From Nocardia jiangxiensis NBRC 101359 (GTDB taxonomy: Bacteria > Actinomycetota > Actinomycetes > Mycobacteriales > Mycobacteriaceae), in the NCBI RefSeq assembly GCF_000308615.1, contig NZ_BAGB01000047.1, positions 124,001 to 188,000 on the forward strand: a DNA stretch of 64,000 bases, given 5' to 3'. The notes beneath the pieces are model-generated. The model made no database searches and had not been told where the DNA came from. It worked only from the letters and a program-made list of their open reading frames with translations. A program made the position numbers and the translations under genes. This document shows, in pieces, positions 62,498 through 64,000 of the stretch; position 1 is the stretch's first letter, and the number at the start of each line of letters is the position of its first letter.

Positions 62498-62545
62498 ATA
62501 TAGTACATCCATGTTCTCATCAGATGACCGGGGAACGAGGCGCCG

Positions 62546-63205
62546 GTGACCAGCCCGAGCGAGAAACCAGCCTGGAAGCAGCGAGCCGTCGAACGGTCGC
62601 TGCACACCGCCAAACTGCGTGCCGAACAACGGGTGCAGCGGTTCCTGGACGCCGCCCAAGTGATCATCACCGAGAAGGGCACGACGGACTTCACCGTTCA
62701 GGAGGTCGTCGACCGCTCCCGTCAGTCGCTGCGCAGCTTCTACATGCAGTTCGACGGAAAGCACGAACTGCTGCTCGCGCTGTTCGAGGATGCGCTGGCC
62801 CGCACCGCCGATCAGTTGCGCGCCGCCGCCGACGGCCGCACCCAGCCGCTGGACAAGTTGCGCACCGCCGCGGTGCTGCTGTTCGAACTGTGCCGACCCG
62901 ATCCGGACACCGCGCGACCGCTGTTCACCGATTTCGCGCCGCAGCTGCTGATCTCGCATCCCGGTCACGTGAAAACCGCACACGAACCGATGCTCACGCT
63001 GTTCACCGAACTGATGGATCAGGCCCAGAAGTCCGGGCAGCTGCGTTCGGAGGTCGCCTCGCGGCGGACCGCGGCCATGCTCATGCAGACCCTGATGTTC
63101 ATCGCGCAGGCCGCCGCGACCTCCGGGGACGAGGGCCAGCAGCCGATCAGCGCCGACGAGGCGTGGGACTTCTGTGCCCGCGGATTCGTCGGCCGGGATG
63201 AATAA
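62546..63205 (+). CDS. TetR-family regulator of the second cassette
   Basis: 219 residues. HTH: RVQRFLDAAQVIITEKGTTD and FTVQEVVDRSRQSLRSFYMQ, then FDGKHELLLALFEDALAR. The ligand domain holds RTAAVLLFELCRPDPDTARP. GTG 62546 follows AACGAGGCG. It is divergent from P450 copy b, across the region with the GAGAAT-type elements. The N-terminal KPAWKQRAVERSLHTAKLR is a basic extension of about 25 residues. Confidence 0.86.
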   Translation: MTSPSEKPAWKQRAVERSLHTAKLRAEQRVQRFLDAAQVIITEKGTTDFTVQEVVDRSRQSLRSFYMQFDGKHELLLALFEDALARTADQLRAAADGRTQPLDKLRTAAVLLFELCRPDPDTARPLFTDFAPQLLISHPGHVKTAHEPMLTLFTELMDQAQKSGQLRSEVASRRTAAMLMQTLMFIAQAAATSGDEGQQPISADEAWDFCARGFVGRDE

Positions 63206-63240
63206 CGTTCCGCGGCAGGTAGATTCACAGGCCGCGCGAC

Positions 63241-64000
63241 TCACCCCGCGGCGCGCCGATCGGTCGCGACGGGGTGGATCGGCCGGTCGGTCGCCGAGAG
63301 CGCGAGCGCGGAGCCGCCGCGCCGGACGGCCACGATCTCCGCACCGATGGCCACCGCCGTCTCCTCCGGGGTCTGCCCGCCCAGTTCCAGGCCGATCGGC
63401 GAACGCAGACAACGCATTTCGTCATCGGTGATGCCGGCCTCCCGCAACCGGCGACGCCGATCGCGGTCCGCGCGCCGCGAACCCATCGCGCCCACATAGG
63501 CCACCGGCAGCCGCAACGCCGCCACCAGCACCGGGATATCGAACTTCGGATCGTGGGTCAGCACGCAGATCACCGTGCGAGCGTCGACCGGAGTCGAGCG
63601 CAGGTACTGATCCGGCCACTGCCGCACCACCTCCTGCGCGTCCGGAATCCGGGCCGGATCCGCGAACGCCGGACGCGCCTCGCAGACGGTCACCCGATAA
63701 CCCAGCAGTCGGCCGACCCGTGCCAGCGCGACGGCGAAATCCGTTGCGCCGCAAATGATCATGCGTGGCGGCGCGGCGAAACAGGTCACGAACACCGTCC
63801 GCTCGCGATCGGCGCAGCCGACCACGCGCACACCGCCGGCCCCGATATCGAGCATCGCCCGCGCCAGGCGCACGATCGCCGGATCGAAATCCTCCCCCAC
63901 CGCCCCCTCCGGGCCGACGGTCGCGATCGCGCCCGATTCCAGATCCCGCACCACCGCGACCGCCGCCCGCGAATCCAGCCCGGCCTCGACCGCCACACGC
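63241..64000 (-). CDS. XdhC/CoxI-family protein, partial
   Basis: The gene is cut at the window's right edge (about 250 residues visible; start outside). XdhC-type proteins help insert or sulfurate the molybdenum cofactor of xanthine or CO dehydrogenases. The Rossmann half reads MIICGATDFAVALARVGRLL, then GYRVTVCEARPAF; YVGAMGSRRADRDRRRRLRE and SPIGLELGGQTPEETAVAIG are C-terminal XdhC motifs. The C-terminal tail PVATDRRAAG ends at 63241. No molybdoenzyme gene is in the window. It converges with the TetR gene. Confidence 0.9.
   Translation of the reverse strand, partial: RVAVEAGLDSRAAVAVVRDLESGAIATVGPEGAVGEDFDPAIVRLARAMLDIGAGGVRVVGCADRERTVFVTCFAAPPRMIICGATDFAVALARVGRLLGYRVTVCEARPAFADPARIPDAQEVVRQWPDQYLRSTPVDARTVICVLTHDPKFDIPVLVAALRLPVAYVGAMGSRRADRDRRRRLREAGITDDEMRCLRSPIGLELGGQTPEETAVAIGAEIVAVRRGGSALALSATDRPIHPVATDRRAAG

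Larger units (their letters stand above)
62170..62545. other. 376-bp regulatory region between P450b and TetR
   Basis: Divergent spacer with several palindromes (listed separately), including one at 62208-62220 and three GAGAAT/ATTCTC-type elements near 62410-62497. A TATATAGTA at 62495-62503 is -10-like for the TetR gene. No gene is supported here. Confidence 0.55.

Overview
The window is high-GC DNA from a Nocardia-like or closely related mycolic-acid actinomycete. The genus call is inferred from gene content: a hflX-dapF-miaA-DUF349-miaB-recX-recA backbone in mycobacterial/corynebacterial order, mycofactocin-coupled dehydrogenases, many FadE/FadD/TetR/P450 genes, frequent GTG/TTG starts and a GAAC-N4-GTTC LexA box. 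No rRNA, tRNA or CRISPR array was recognised.

Layout. 0-5.4 kb: the 3' end of a CaiB-type CoA-transferase gene, two FCD-type GntR regulators around a ketopantoate reductase-like gene, and a VOC protein. 5.4-11.4 kb: a decayed accessory zone with a YegP-like gene, IS5-family, aquaporin, DUF3307-like and WD40 remnants, an intact ASCH gene, a DUF574-type methyltransferase and small membrane or secreted proteins. 11.4-17.8 kb: two haloalkane dehalogenase/epoxide hydrolase-like genes with a broken TetR gene, a large LuxR-type ATPase regulator divergent from a TetR gene, and a hypothetical gene. 17.8-20.5 kb: an ESX-like putative secreted protein and a broken IS5-family transposase. 20.5-26.3 kb: a minus-strand lipid-metabolism run (LCAD-type acyl-CoA dehydrogenase, lysophospholipid acyltransferase, FadD-like ligase, SnoaL-like protein, PucR regulator). 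26.3-35.4 kb: the conserved hflX-dapF-miaA-Rv2728c-like / DUF349 / Rv2732c-like / miaB core. 35.5-43.7 kb: an orphan glutamate-binding lipoprotein, metY, three serine-hydrolase/beta-lactamase-fold proteins, a LysR regulator divergent from a class A beta-lactamase, a Tat-dependent MBL-fold lipoprotein and OsmC. 43.8-49.2 kb: GNAT, an enlarged recX, recA with a LexA box and a 43-bp tandem repeat, a double AsnC regulator and a TIGR00027-like methyltransferase.

49.6-63.2 kb is the most coherent accessory system: two related cytochromes P450, four mycofactocin-type SDR alcohol dehydrogenases, a two-domain carboxymuconolactone-decarboxylase-like protein, an aldehyde dehydrogenase and three TetR regulators, with palindromic putative operators at their promoters. 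The likely logic is P450 hydroxylation, then mycofactocin-linked alcohol oxidation, then aldehyde oxidation of an unknown (perhaps terpenoid or other hydrophobic) substrate. The outer parts look like two copies of a P450 + SDR + TetR cassette. A MarR gene with twin operators and a secreted protein of unknown function sit inside. The window ends inside an XdhC-like gene.
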